DNA from: Gracilaria vermiculophylla
Lineage: Eukaryota > Rhodophyta > Florideophyceae > Gracilariales > Gracilariaceae
Direction: 5' to 3'
NCBI GenBank assembly: GCA_019155205.2
Contig: JAHNZQ020000004.1
Location: 4,690,131-4,754,130 of the forward strand
DNA: 64,000 nucleotides
Part shown: positions 48,653-60,871 of the stretch, one piece after another
Layout of the letters: each line of letters starts with the position of its first letter
Position numbering within the stretch: the first letter of the stretch is position 1
Notes under the pieces: generated by a model
Databases searched by the model: none
What the model saw: the letters and a program-made list of their open reading frames with translations, nothing else
Told to the model about the DNA's origin: nothing
Translations under genes and position numbers: made by a program

Positions 48653-49759
48653 TCAAGAAGAAACTGGGTTGTCAACTCGCGCAATAAACAACACCGCCTT
48701 TGTGGCCGTGTCTCTCACGGCCATCAAGAACGGGCGGTCAGCAATGAACATTGGATTCGCTGATAGCGTCATGACCAGTGCCGCCGTTACGGCAGACGCA
48801 ACAGTACCTTCTTCGGTCACTTCCAACGTGGCTGCGTGTAGAACATCGCTCAGATACGCCTCCTTATCTTCGGTGAGCAACTGCAACGGCGGATTCTCTC
48901 TGTCCGCTTGGAAAGCCTTCTGCAATCCAAATGATTTCAACGCCTGTGTCACACTTTTGACGCCGTACTTCAATTTAAACCGAGGCAGAGAAACAACATC
49001 CAGCTCTCTTGTCGTGAGTTTTTCAGTCCACGAATTCCATAATGTTCCACCTTGCTCTCCAAGCAGCCGCACGACATCGTCCAGGTTTCCCTCTGCGGAC
49101 GGCAAAACGAATGTTGCAGCAAGCGAACCATCTCCGTACGGCAGTTGCGCAACCTGTATCGTTTTGCCATCTGGCAGGCTACACTGCGCGTACGGAAACT
49201 TCTCGCTTGTTAATCTCATCATGTTTACCGGCTCTCCCGCATTGAAAGGCAATTTTCGTGTGTTAGCAGGGTCAAATTGGATTGTCCAAGAAGCTTGAAA
49301 GAATATAGCATTGATGAACATTGCGACTAAATCCGGCTGTAGATCACTTAGCACGTCATTGATTCTACCTTTGGTCGCCTTTGACACCCAATCATTAATC
49401 GGTTTCACGGAGGTAGGGTTCACGATGAGCTGTGCTCCAGCAGACACAACCGTATCTTTGTAGGACGGCAGCACAAGTGATGTGAGAACCACAACAGAAG
49501 CGCTGTGAAGAGTTACCGATTTGTCAGTGGTGGTAACGGGAGCAATTGCTCTTGACGCTCCTGATGCCAGCAACGACTGGAATTCCGATCGAGTTTGCGA
49601 GGAAGGAGTGGAGCCAAGAGAGACGAGCGATAACGCTGAAGCAATCGAATGCGGTGAGAGCAGTGAGTCGGGCTCATTGAGAGCAGCAAGCAGTCGGAAT
49701 CCCAGATTGTTCACGGCAGAAACCTGATCGTCTGCAAGCACTTGAGGAACGTCGCTCAT
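48653..49759 (-). CDS. Serpin (serine protease inhibitor), probably inhibitory
   Basis: 368 residues from ATG 49759, full serpin length with no signal peptide, so intracellular unless an upstream exon exists. Family landmarks: NNLGFRLLAAL, LSPHSIASALSLVSLGS, INDWVSKATKGRINDVLSDL, AMFINAIFFQASWTIQFDP, and the end DRPFLMAVRDTATKAVLFIARVDNP. The reactive-centre hinge EEGTVASAVTAA (316-327) has the small residues at P15-P9 that inhibitory serpins need. Counting from Glu316 as P17 puts the scissile bond at Leu332-Ser333, which predicts chymotrypsin-, elastase- or cathepsin-like targets. The reactive loop ends SANPMFIADRPF. GC content is higher than in adjacent transposon DNA and typical of the local genes. 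Confidence 0.92.
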   Translation of the reverse strand: MSDVPQVLADDQVSAVNNLGFRLLAALNEPDSLLSPHSIASALSLVSLGSTPSSQTRSEFQSLLASGASRAIAPVTTTDKSVTLHSASVVVLTSLVLPSYKDTVVSAGAQLIVNPTSVKPINDWVSKATKGRINDVLSDLQPDLVAMFINAIFFQASWTIQFDPANTRKLPFNAGEPVNMMRLTSEKFPYAQCSLPDGKTIQVAQLPYGDGSLAATFVLPSAEGNLDDVVRLLGEQGGTLWNSWTEKLTTRELDVVSLPRFKLKYGVKSVTQALKSFGLQKAFQADRENPPLQLLTEDKEAYLSDVLHAATLEVTEEGTVASAVTAALVMTLSANPMFIADRPFLMAVRDTATKAVLFIARVDNPVSS

Positions 49760-50376
49760 CGTGCTGCGAAGGCCTGTGGACAGAGATACGCGCGCTTGCG
49801 GAGAGAAAGAAAGAACAGCGCAGCAACACAGGGAAGCGGGGCGAAAACGCGAGCGACACCCGATGCTGATGAGAAAAATGATTTCGAAGCGAGGACTTCG
49901 GGAGCTGCGGAAGGCGACGAGTGAGTTCGCAAATTGTGCGCGCGAGGCACGTTGGTTCGGCGCATTTGAACCCTTTTGCGTAGCATCTCACGCCGTTTCC
50001 AGGTCGAGCAAGACGCCAATCAGGGCCTTTCAACAAGGTTGCAGCTTGTGAAACTCAGAAATGCATTTTCAATACTCCTTCAGCAATACAAGTTAGGGCC
50101 GTTCTACGTCTTTCCTTACGCGGAAACGAGATACTGGGAGCCCACCTGTAGCCAGTAAAATGTTGACATGTTTCAAACCGCGGTTTCCGCTTCTCGTTTC
50201 CGTCTGCAGTCATGTTTCCAACAATCCATCTCATCAGCATACTCCTTGTTGAGGAAGGGCCGTTCCATGAGTTGACGCACATGATGACAGGATTTTTTGG
50301 GCCTCGTAGATTTCCGGTTTCTAGCCACAAATCCGTTCCACAAGTTCTGATGACAACATGATCGAGGCGTGGTCCC
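49760..50376. other. Serpin upstream region, boundary to transposon DNA
   Basis: About 620 bp. The first 300 bp is GC-rich and should be the serpin promoter; the rest could belong to the 5' part of the Harbinger element. No terminal inverted repeat was identified. Confidence 0.35.
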
Positions 50377-52123
50377 ATGAACAACCACAGAACCATTATT
50401 GCATGCAGCGCCGCAATGACTCACAGTCGTCTTGCAGAATCTGTTCGCACCCTGCATCATTGTTGTTCATTCAAAGCCCCGCCTCACAGCAAACGACGAA
50501 AATGGCTTCGTCGAGTTGCGTTTCATATATTATACACTGTCATCTTGAGAATGACCGTAATTCACTACCCCTCAAGCCCACAATGTGTACTTCTTCGTAG
50601 ACGATTGGATAGTTCTCCACACATAAACTCATTAGCCGAAGAGTTATTTTCAAGAGTGTGCCGGGTCAAAAAAGACACGTGTAAGCTGCTTTACTCTGTA
50701 TTTGTAACTCTCACAAAATCGCAGAGACTCCATTCAGCAGTGTCACAAGGCGTTTCCCCGTCAGAAATGATGTGCAACATCTTACAGCTTCCAGCTGTCG
50801 CACGCTACCTTGGTTTGCGTGGGTCATGTGGCATCAGAGTGTCTACGGTATATAATGTATTTGAAGAAACGATTTGTGCACTCAACGATATGCCACTGTT
50901 CAGAATCTCGGATACAGAAGAAAAATGTCGAAAAATTGCATGGCAGTTTACAAGAATGCGCAAACCCCCATTTGATAAGGTTATTGCAGCACTCGATGAG
51001 GAAGTGGTTCAATTCCGTGGACCTTCACATTCCAATGCTCTTGATCCCATGAAGTATTTCAACAGGAAGACATTCTTCGCTATAGTTGTTCAAGCAGCTA
51101 TAGAGGCAAATTATAAGTTAAGCTTTATTTTCGCTCGTTGGGCCGGAAGAAGTCATGCCTCTATCACCTTTTGTGCAGCCAAGCTCTTTACTCTGTGTGG
51201 TACTGTCAGCCCTCCTGTCGAGGTAGTAGAGCACAACGTCCGTTAGGAGTTTTTAGTGACTCCAAAGGCGCGTATTCCTAAAGGTGGTCTCCGGTATCCG
51301 CTGTCGCGAGCCGGGGGAATTCTATAAGGGATCCGCAAACACCAAGCGGAGGGGGAGGTTCACTGGGCGGACAATGCTCCTACAGGCGCTGCTATGATGC
51401 GACCTGGGGATCGGCGGCTTAGAAACCTGCGTGAATAGACGAGAGACTCCAACCGGAAAATGTAGAAGAAGACTCAAGGGTGCTTGTCTTTACTTCCCCA
51501 GAGGTGGAGCTCAACCGGCAGCTTAAATATCTAGCCGGGAGCCCGCCTCGGCAGGTCGCACTACTGTGCTAATTACCTGCATAAAATATCTAAAATAAAT
51601 AATAAATTCTACCGTACCTTAAGGATACTGTAGCGCACGCGGGCAATATTATGCACCACGTGGCCCAGCTAATAAATTACGAACCCTCCTTAGGAATATT
51701 ATGCCTTAAGGCCAAACCACCATATTTCCGTAGGAGCCACTGTACTACACTCTGCTCCTGAGCAATCGTCTTCCACAATGGGCAACTGTGTTCGCTAATG
51801 TTGCTTTTTCGAATGGAGACAGGATAATTACTCCGTAATGTGCAATAGGTTAAACAAGTGCCCAGGAGCCTTTCAATTACTATCATTAATCTGTGAGAAT
51901 AACGGTGGAGCAAGCATTTTGGAATGCATGTGTGCCGCTTTGGAATCGTCTGGTCAGTCCTTCGATTTCCACTCGCTAAATGCAAACTTGTCATTACGGT
52001 TACTGCTAAGCTTCATAATTTCATCATCGACAACGCAGATGCAAGCTTACTTGCAATGATGGCACCTCATGCCTGCAACTGTATTCAGGGTTCCCCATCA
52101 TAACATTTTCAAGACATGCTTCA
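50377..52123 (+). pseudogene. PIF/Harbinger-type transposase pseudogene interrupted by a solo LTR
   Basis: The first part (50377-51195; Harbinger-like from about 50,617) reads ELFSRVCRVKKDTCKLL, VARYLGLRGSCGIRVSTVYNVF, KVIAALDEEVVQF, DPMKYFNRKTFFAIVVQA and FIFARWAGRSHAS. These follow the DDE nuclease domain of Harbinger transposases, first Asp kept in AALDE. It is cut at 51195 by a 554-bp LTR. After the duplicated CTCTG (51750-51754) the same frame resumes with LLSNRLPQWATVFANVAF, where the second catalytic Asp appears as Asn, and then ITP and a stop near 51,836. Further on, VRITVEQAF (catalytic Glu) and, after a 1-bp shift, CRFGIVWSVLRFPLA and LHNFIIDN complete the domain. Stops, a frameshift and lost residues make it non-functional. 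Confidence 0.8.
51196..51749 (+). mobile_element. Solo LTR, family A copy 1 (554 bp)
   Basis: Starts TGTGGTACTG and ends ACTGTACTACA, the TG...CA form of an LTR with short inverted ends (TGTRGTA). It is flanked by the 5-bp target duplication CTCTG at 51191-51195 and 51750-51754. The duplication and the exact resumption of the transposase frame on the far side show this is one insertion event. No internal retroelement sequence is attached, so a full element has been lost by LTR-LTR recombination. Confidence 0.85.
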
Positions 52124-52677
52124 TGTAGTACAGTAAATCCTAAGGTGAAATGGCGGTGGGGCTTTACGACGGGATATTCCTCAGGAAGTATGTATTTTAT
52201 TACCCGAGCCACGTAGTGCATACTTCGGCCCGCGTGCGCTACAGTATCCTTAAGGGATGGTAGTGATATTATTTATTTTAGTTAATTAACGCAGATTTTT
52301 AGTACAGTAGTAGGACCAGCCGAGGCGAGCTCCTGGCCTGGTACGTAATCTGCCGGTGGAGCTGTACCTCTGGGGAAGTAAAGACAAGCACCCTTGAGTC
52401 TTCATCTACTTTTCTGGTTGGAGACTCTCGTCGATCATCCTCAGGTTTCTAAGCCGCCGATCACCAGGTCGCATCATAGCAGCGCCTGTAGGAGCATTGT
52501 CCGCCCAGTGTTCCTCCCCCCTTGCTAGGTGTTTTTGGATCCCCTCTCAGGATTTTTCCTGGCTCGCGACACCGATTACCAGAAACCAGCGATGGGAACA
52601 CGCACCTTTGGAGGTAATCAAAATTCCCAATGGACATTGTGCTTTAGTACCTCGAAAAGAGGGCTGACAGTACCGCA
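52124..52677 (-). mobile_element. LTR family A copy 2, inverted (554 bp)
   Basis: Reverse-complement copy of the 51,196 LTR with the same length and ends (TGTAGTAC at 52124, GTACCGCA at 52677 on the plus strand). The flanks CTTCA and ACTGA do not match, so the target duplication has been lost or rearranged. It ends the readable Harbinger sequence on the left. Confidence 0.8.
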
Positions 52678-52743
52678 ACTGATCTCATGACTTAGAAGGT
52701 CACAGTTTCTAAAGGATTCGCAAAAGTCGCAGCAGAACCGTGT

Positions 52744-53298
52744 TGTGGTACTGTCAGCCCTCTTCTCGAGGAAGTAAAGCACAACGTCTGATAGGAGATT
52801 TTGTTGACTCCAAATGTGCGTATTCTTAAAGGTAGTCTCTGGCATCCGCTGTCGCGAGCCGGGGGAATTCTGAAAGAAAATCCGCAAACACCAAGCGGAG
52901 GGGGAGGTTCACTGAGCAGACAATGCTCCTATAGGCGCTGCTATGATGTGACCTGGAGATCGGCGGCTTAGAAACCTGGGGATGATCGACGAGAGTCTCC
53001 AACCAGAAAAGTAGATGAAGACTCAAGGGTGCTTGTCTTTACTTCCCCAGAGGTACAGCTTCACCGGCAGATTAAGTATCAGGCCAGGAGCTCGCCTCGG
53101 CTGGTCCTACTACTGTACTAATAATCTGCGTAAATTAACTAAAATAAATAATAATTCTACCGTCCCTAAAGGATACTGTAGCGCACGCGGGCAGAGATAT
53201 GCACCGCGTGGCTCAGTTAATAAAATACGATCACTCCTTAAAAATCTTATACCAGAAGGCCACCCCACCATTTTTCCCGTAGAAGCCACTGTACAACA
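52744..53298 (+). mobile_element. LTR family A copy 3 (555 bp)
   Basis: Direct copy of the first LTR, from TGTGGTACTG to ACTGTACAACA. Sequence similarity runs along the whole length with scattered substitutions. The flanks CGTGT and TACCC do not form a duplication. With copy 2 it forms an inverted pair separated by 66 bp (52678-52743). Confidence 0.8.
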
Positions 53299-54371
53299 TA
53301 CCCCCTTGCCTAAATTGCATTACGTCCTTGAGGTGCATCTTCCGATTCTTTGATCCGTGGGGTGGCTCCTATCGGTGTTGCCGCAAGCGCGGCCTCTGGC
53401 GCTTAACTCATTCTCTTTTTCAGGCGTTCCTCCATTTCTTCATACTCCTGTGCGGCGTATTGCCGCGTGTTCGCGTTTTCTTCCATGCCGTGGTTGCGGA
53501 CCTCGCTCCCTTTTGGCTCGGCTGCGTCCTTTCGTTATCGACATATCCTGTCCGTGCAACCATACCAGTTGGCGGCGTGACCTCCCTTGCATTCAAGTTC
53601 GTCGTGCGCGATGCAGTCGCGGAATCTCCGTGGCCGGAGCGTGGGTCGGATCAGAGTGGACACTGACTCCCTTGAGGCGCTTTCCACTCCGATTCTTTCA
53701 AGGATTCTCCTTCGGGGAGCACCCACTTCATGGCGTCCGTTCATCCATTCTCCTTGAAGGTGGAAGTCTCATGATCTCCTCGTCTGCGTCCCCGTCGTCC
53801 TTCACTGGATATGAATGCGCGCCTCGCTATGGTGCTCCATACCTCGCCTGATTCCGGTCGCCTGGCTTCTTCTCGAATTCCACGATGGCGGCTTGACGCG
53901 GCTTCCGCCTTGGTGGTGCATATAATCGCGGGTCGTTCCCCAAGTGGTGTCAAATCTCTCTCCTCAGGTGCTACCACGCGTTCGGTTGCCATCCATACCG
54001 CTTCCTACACCTTCGGCATGTCTTCTCCGGTCCCAGCGCCTACATCTCCTTCGAATCCTGAGGTGTACCACACCTCGACCGGTGCACCGTTCCGTCCAGG
54101 AGAGCATTTCGACCATCGCACCACGCGGGTCTTCGTCCCGTTCCACGACAGCCGCGTGAGTCTCCCGTGTCCCGTGGAGGATTACATTCACCACTTCGGC
54201 CTATACCTTCAGGCGATGCGACTCCGCGCCATACCAGAGGTTGCGTGGAACGACTAGAAGCGGAACCGGGTGGATGCGTATCCTGCTCACTGGCTCCACA
54301 CTCCGGTGCACGGTGACAACGCTCCAACCACAGTGAAACACTGCGATACTCCATATCTGAGGTGTGCTGAA
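53299..54371. other. Unassigned sequence between LTR A3 and the chromovirus
   Basis: About 1.07 kb, GC-richer than its surroundings. A frame from ATG 54018 to TAG at 54255-54257 (79 codons, MSSPVPAPTSPSNPEVYHTS) stays open after that stop almost to 54,371. It looks like decayed coding DNA, perhaps the gag start of this or another retroelement. I cannot identify it. Confidence 0.4.
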
Positions 54372-54508
54372 TGAAGTGCAACGCTTTTAGCGGTATCAGC
54401 ACGTCGTGCGCTCATATTCCGCTCTGGCGATGCTCACCACCTTGCCGTGAAGTATGAGTGTTACACCGGTAGTCCGTTTCCTTTGGAAGGGCCCCAATTT
54501 GGTTGACA
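54372..54508 (+). repeat. Probable 5' LTR of the chromovirus (137 bp)
   Basis: Begins TGAAGTGCAACG and ends TTGGTTGACA, with an indel-free partner of equal length at 63718-63854. The two differ at 11 of 137 positions by my hand count. Identity runs four more bases (AGTG) past the CA in both, and an open frame crosses this segment, so an internal-repeat explanation is not excluded. No tRNA-like primer site (TGG...) was recognised directly downstream. Confidence 0.6.
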
Positions 54509-56272
54509 AGTGATGCCAATCTCGTCGGAGGTGTATCGGAAGATCTGCGTACTTTACGGACTGATGTTGATTCCCTTTTGGAGGTTTTGAGGGGTTACCC
54601 AGATATGGTGAAGGATGTTGACTCGAAGTTTCATCGGGTTCTGTCCCGTCTTGAGACGTTGGAAAATACCATCAGAGGTGATGACAATGTCCCAGATGCA
54701 CCAGCGGTGGTTTCTCATCGATATGGTGACCGTGCTTGCACGAAGAACCGCCCCCAAAAAATGGAATGACAAAGACTATGACTCGGAAGTCGTCCCGATC
54801 ATCGGTGAATTCTAACCGCTCTGCGGAATCCGCTTCGTCAGACTCGTCTGCTGACGGTGATCGTCACGCTCGTTCATTGCACTCGCGTCGTTCAGCAGCC
54901 ACCCATGGTGAGATTCGAGCCCGACAGAAGGGAAGAATGCACTCCGGTATGAAGGAACTGAAGCCTACTAACCCTTTGTACAGGAAGCTTTTATCATACC
55001 GGTATTACCTTTTGGAAGATTCCTCTTAGGATTGAACACCCCGTGGAACTAAGAAGGTAAAAGATTGCATCAAGCGGATGGCTTTGTCGTTTCGTAACCA
55101 GAATTTCACTGGAGAGGATCCGATTCTCGTTCTGGATTTTCTTTCACGCTTTGTAGCGGAGGCAGATATCCTCGGAATGAGTGAAGGATAGGCTTACGTC
55201 GCCCTACCGTGTTTCTTTCGTTGAATCGCTGAAGATCAATTCAACTCTGTACGAGGTTCGTCTCGCGCCTCTGAAGGAGGGGTCACCTGTTTACCCGAGG
55301 CCGATCAGTATTTGCTACGCTCATACGCGACAGGAATTTCATTACAGGAAGCTATCCTGGCCCTGCGCTATACAAAGCAACGCCCGAAGGAAATGGAGAC
55401 CGAGTACTCAGTTAGACTGAACAAGGCCTTTCACCGATGTGGCAATGTTTATTTCGCTAGCGAGCGTTGTACAATGTTTATCGACGGATCGGATCCGGCT
55501 ATTCGCACCCTTGTTGCCAAACGTCGGGAAGACAGGAGAAGGTTACCTACTTAGAAGTGGTACAGTACGCGAGGGCGGAAGGAGACGCCCTACGTGCCCG
55601 CTCCGGAAGCCGAGTCAGGTCCCAGGCCCTACACATGAAGGCCACCCCGTCATCAGTTTCACTGTTGCCCCAGAAATACTCTCAACGTGAGGTTGACAAT
55701 GTTCACTTTACTCAGCATGATCTGGTTTCCATACCCACAACGGAGCTCCCGTCCACAACGGGACATTCGGTGGAACCAGATAGTCAATTGCTGTATGCAG
55801 ATCGCCAACGCGTTGGCGGCCCATAAGTTACGTATGCTAACAGTAATCATTATTAGAGACCTGATTGGGTGGATACGCACTCGTCGGCGGTGAAGTTCAG
55901 TACAACCGAAATATCGGGAGACACCAGACGTTGATCTGTTATCTTTGTTACAACCATGGACACACGGCCCCACAGTGTATCATGACTCTGAGGGACATGC
56001 CCAAAGTGGTTATTAACCTTGAAGCCCTGACCCCGGAAGAACACGCATCAGTTCCTGTCACCGAATACTTGCGTGCGAAGACCGAGTTTTCTCGTAAGTT
56101 TACACCATTTCAATCTCAAGCGGTACCCAGCACTGGTTCTTCCTTGGCCACTGCTTCTGCGAGTCAAGCCGCTTCGGCAGATGTTTCTGTTTCTCGGCAA
56201 ACGGCTCCGCGAACCGCTTCATTGCCGTGGAATACTGTTCCTATGAAAACGGATGCTGCTCAGGAAAACTGA
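54509..56272 (+). pseudogene. Degenerate gag of the chromovirus
   Basis: Fragments in changing frames. There is a predicted coiled coil (GGVSEDLRTLRTDVDSLLEVL, from about 54,520), a Ser/Arg-rich piece (54,780-54,930), a capsid-like stretch (GISLQEAILALRYTKQRPKEM, about 55,320-55,400), and a CCHC zinc knuckle CYLCYNHGHTAPQC at about 55,940-55,980. Stops at about 55,027, 55,188 and 55,552 and several frame changes break it. The last gag frame (to 56,272) overlaps the pol frame, which lies at -1, a common gag-pol arrangement. Confidence 0.7.
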
Positions 56273-59200
56273 GTGGGGGAGTCTCTTGTAGAGAGGCGCC
56301 TAAGTCGAGGTCATCGGCGCCTGAGGCGTCAAAGCCTCGCTCCCCGGTCAAGATCCTTTCAAGGAAGTTGTTGACCACCACAGACGTGGGCCCGGCCCAC
56401 CTCTGTGAGTTACGTAGCCCGTGCATACGGTGTAAGAATCATCGGTCACCGGATAGAGTCATGGTAATGGCCAAGCGAAATTACAAAGTTTTCGCTGACT
56501 TTGGCCTTTCCGCCCAGTATATGGTGCGTCATCTCTCTATTCTGGATACAGGTGCCGGCCCCAATTTCATTGTTGAATCTCTCTCACCGCCTGAAGTGCG
56601 TTCTCGTGTTAGACAAAGACCCGTCATGGACGTTGCTGCTGCCAATAACAACCCATTGAAGACGCCTGGTACGGTTTCTCTGATGATCTGGATTGGTAAC
56701 TGTTCGATGTAGCTCGAGTTGACCGTCTGTAAGACGCTAGCGGCCCCCATTATCTTACGATGTGACTTCTGCGATAGTTTGGTAGAGACAATTCGTCCGC
56801 GTGCGCGAGAAGTTTAACTAAAAGATGGTTCCATCATTCCGATAGTTCGTCGTTCATTACGGCGTGCCTCATCCAAGTTGGTTCCTCTTCCGGTCCTCTT
56901 GCAAGAATCGTCACCTCCAAATGAGTCGCTCAAGCTACGTGTCGCACGGCCAATCTCCATACCGCCCGAATCGCAGGCGTGGGTATCAGTTACTGCCACT
57001 CCAAAAGGATTGCGTGTTTTTCGACCGCTCACCTTGCTGTATGAGAAGTATCAATTGGCCCTGGCTAGTGGTGTCGTTCAGGTTTCAAATGAACACCACT
57101 TACAGGTCCTGATAGCCAACTTTAGCAAGAAGCCGCAGTATCTGGCGAAGAACCAAGTAGTTGGTACTGTACTTCCGCATCCAACGGCTTTAATCCCTAC
57201 AAAGGTGTGCGCAGCCGATGTACTCGGATTAGTTCAAGAACCAGATGATACGCCTCATGCTAAAGACGATGAGGGTTCCCAATCTTCTGTGGAGTGGCGC
57301 AGCACGAAATATTCGGAAAAGAAGGCCGTTCCTACGAGTTACGATAAGTTGGACTCTGTGAAGGAGTTAGAAGATCTGGATCTCGGACATGTACCGGATT
57401 GACACCGCGAGAAGTTGAGAAAAATGTTGCGAGAGTTCACCTCAATGTGGGATGGATCCCTCGGGCAGGTGTCGGCCACAAAACACCGGATTGACTTGTT
57501 ATCGGACACCAGGCCGATTGCTCAACACCTCCATAGGGCAGGCCCCAAGGCAAGTGAGGAAGAACAGTTCCATGTGGATAAAATGCTCCGCAAAGGCGAG
57601 ATAGAACCACCTCAATCACCGTGGGAATCCTCAGTGGTACTGGCTCCGAAACCAGATGGGACTTGACGTTTTTGCATCCACCACCGTCGCCTTAATGCCG
57701 TCACCGTGAAAGACGTGTACCCCATACCGCGCATGGACGAGTATGTTGACTCTCGTGGTGAGGCGACTGTCTTCTCCACATTGGATGCGAACTGGGGATA
57801 CTGGCAAGTACCCATAAGATCGGGAGACCGTGATAAGACTGCTTTCGTCTGTTACTCAGATTTGTACCGCTTTAAGCGTATGCCATTTGGGTTAAGAAAC
57901 GCTCCCGCTACTTTCCAGCGTGCGTTACATGTCCTTTTTGCTCCCTTCAAATGGCGATCGTGCCTCGTTTACCATGACAATATCATGGTCTTCTCCAACA
58001 ACTTGGATGATCATTTAGAACACGTTCGTGAAATCATGATGACGTTACGTGATGCTAGAGTAACCCTCAAGCTGAGGAAGTACGAATTCTTTACTGAATT
58101 GGTCAACTACTTGGGCCATGTCATTCGCCCTGGGCGCTTGCTGATACAGGAAGCTCGGGTCAAATCTCTGAAAGAGGCCAAGCACCCGAGAACTCAACCG
58201 GAACTCCGCTCCTTTCTAGGGTTATGTAATGTGTATAGACGGTTTATCCCGAGCTTCAAAAAGATTGCGGGACCCTTTAATGATCTTCTCCGAAAAGAAA
58301 AACCGCCAAAATTGGGCCCCCTTAACCCTGCACAGGTGGAACCTTTCAACTCTCTGAAGGAGGCTTTCACCTCTGCACCGATATTATCTATGCCTAAGGA
58401 TGGGTGACCTTATACCCTGGATACGTATGCGAGTGATTACCAAATTGGTTGTGCGTTATTCCAAACACATCGGTTTTTGGTCCCGAACGCTCAACGTCGG
58501 AACTACTCAGTCCCCGAAACGGAATGCCTCGCTATGTTATAGGCTATGCAAACACTCAGCCCATATCTGATGCGCACACGCTTCACCGATACTACGGGCC
58601 ACTCCGCTCAGCGTTGGTTAATGTCCGTCACGGAACCATCGGGCCGCTTGATGCGTTGGAGACTACGCCTCGCTGAGTTCGATTTTGAAGTCGCCTATAA
58701 GAAGGGTTCCCTTAATACACAGGCTGATGCTTTGTCTCGTTCAGGAACGGAAGCGGAAACCCTTTCCGTCGATGACGATGATACTCCTTGTTTCCTTCTT
58801 GAAGAGAAGTTACGTTATGATCTGGTTTCAGATAATACTGTTGATGATCTGCTCGTCGCTGACGGTGACGAACCAGATACCGGATCCTTCGCACCGATCA
58901 CTCCCGAAGAAATGATCCGCGAACAGTATGGAGACCCGTTTTGTACGAAATTACGCGCCCAACTCGATTGAGGTGCTAACCTTGCTTTCGGAGTTGACTC
59001 ACAAGGTTACTTTGTGAGGACTGTGTCTTCTTCGTCACAAATAGTGGTTTCCAGTTCCTTCCAGTCGAAAGTATTGCATCTCTCGCACTTTTCGAAGTTA
59101 GCTGCACACCCTGGTGGAAGGAGGCTCTACACGACATTACGTCGGCATTTCTACTGGCTCACACTTACGTTGGATTGCTACGCGATTGTTCGGTCTTGTA

Positions 59201-60871
59201 TCCACTGTGCTCGTGAGCAAGTCAATCTTCGCCGCTATGCGAAGAAGTTGACCCTGTTCATGGCACGGGCCCCGCTAGAATTCCTCGCCATCGATATACT
59301 GGGTGCGTTCCTCTAAACTGCACGTGGTAACAAGTTTCTACTCGTAATGACGGATAGTTTCTCGAAGCTCGTCCGGACTGTACCGTTGAAGAAGATAACC
59401 GCACGATCCGTGGCAGAAGCATTCGTCTGTCACTGGGATCTCATCTACGGTCCACCGGTTAATCTCTTATCCGATAGCGGACAGCAGTTCGCCGCGCGTT
59501 TCTTCCAAGATGTTTGTAAAATACTTGACATCAGAAATGTGTGTACAACGACATACCATCCCCAATCAAGTGGGCAGGTGGAACGGTTTAACCGAACGTT
59601 GTTGTCCGCTTTGCGTGCGTATATAGTTGAGCACCCCCGTACATGGGATTTGTACACAGACACCGTGACGTATGCGTATAATACGTAGGTACACAGAGTA
59701 ACTGGCTTATCACCCTTCGAGCTGGTGCTCTCAAGTCCCCCACCGCCTGTGGTGATTGAGTCGCAGTCCACACAAGACGGGTACCCGTCATCGGTTGGTC
59801 ATTACCTCCGATGGAAGAATTGGCTAGCACGGATGGTCCCGGTCGCGAAATCGTCAATGACGCGAGCGCAAGCGCGTATCAACGAAATTTCGATGCCCGA
59901 GTCCGTCGGTCTCTTACCTCGCTGACGGCAGGACAGTTCGTCTTTGTCAGAAAGGAATATTACAACCCTCAGAAGGAGAAACGCCACAAACTCTCGCCCA
60001 ATGCGGATGGCCGCTACAAAGTCATTTCAGTGAGCCGAGACACAGTCGTACTGGAAGTTGGCAATTCTCGTGAGCGGTTCAGCCGTGATCGAGTCCTACA
60101 AGCCCCTAACCCGCATTCGAAAGTCGTACGGGCCCCCGTAATCCCGGATGTTCGATTGATGCCCACTGCAGAAGAAGGTTCCTCGCACCGCGCAATCAGC
60201 CTCGGGCGCCCATCAAGAAGACTCTCGGACATACCGATTCTGTCACAGCACTCTTGGAAAACTCCGGTACACGTTTGCTCGCGCTTTACAACGCGTGTCG
60301 AACCATTGTCAGACGTTGTTTCAGCCCCCGTCGCCGCCCCGGCTAAGGAGGGGGAGGACGCCAGTTAATCCCGCTTTTCAGAGAAGTCTACACCACCGTC
60401 GCGAGCTCTTGTAAACTCTCGTGAGACACGGCAACCTGAAGTAGGGACACCGCACGCTACCGCCGCACGCGTGAAACTACGTCAGCAGACTGGAAGGAAC
60501 AGCCCCCCCGATGGAAAGCTTCGTGAGCACGCTACGCAATCACCTCCATCAAGGGAGCAAGCTGTCAACCGCACTCGCGAGACGCTGCAAAGAAAACCGG
60601 ACACGGACACTGTGCTGTCATCTCCCGTTGGAGGAATGAACACGGGAAGCCTGGCTCGGAACCCGGACGCTTTGTTGTCTCCCCACTCACCGACTACTGT
60701 CGAGAAAGTCGTGAGGACCCTCGCCGCTGCAGCGCGGACTAAACACTGTTGTAGAAGCCATTGGAAGCTTCCTAGAAGCAACTAGAAACTAGAAAAGTCC
60801 AGATGGTTCTAGAATATTCTATAGAAGAATTGTTGAGAATGTTCTAGATGCTTTGTGATAGAAATTGTTAG

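Noticed and set aside
51196..53298. The 554-bp repeats as MITEs (DNA transposons)
   Set aside because: Terminal inverted similarity is only about 7 bp, ends are TG...CA, and copy 1 has a 5-bp target duplication, which fits LTRs better.
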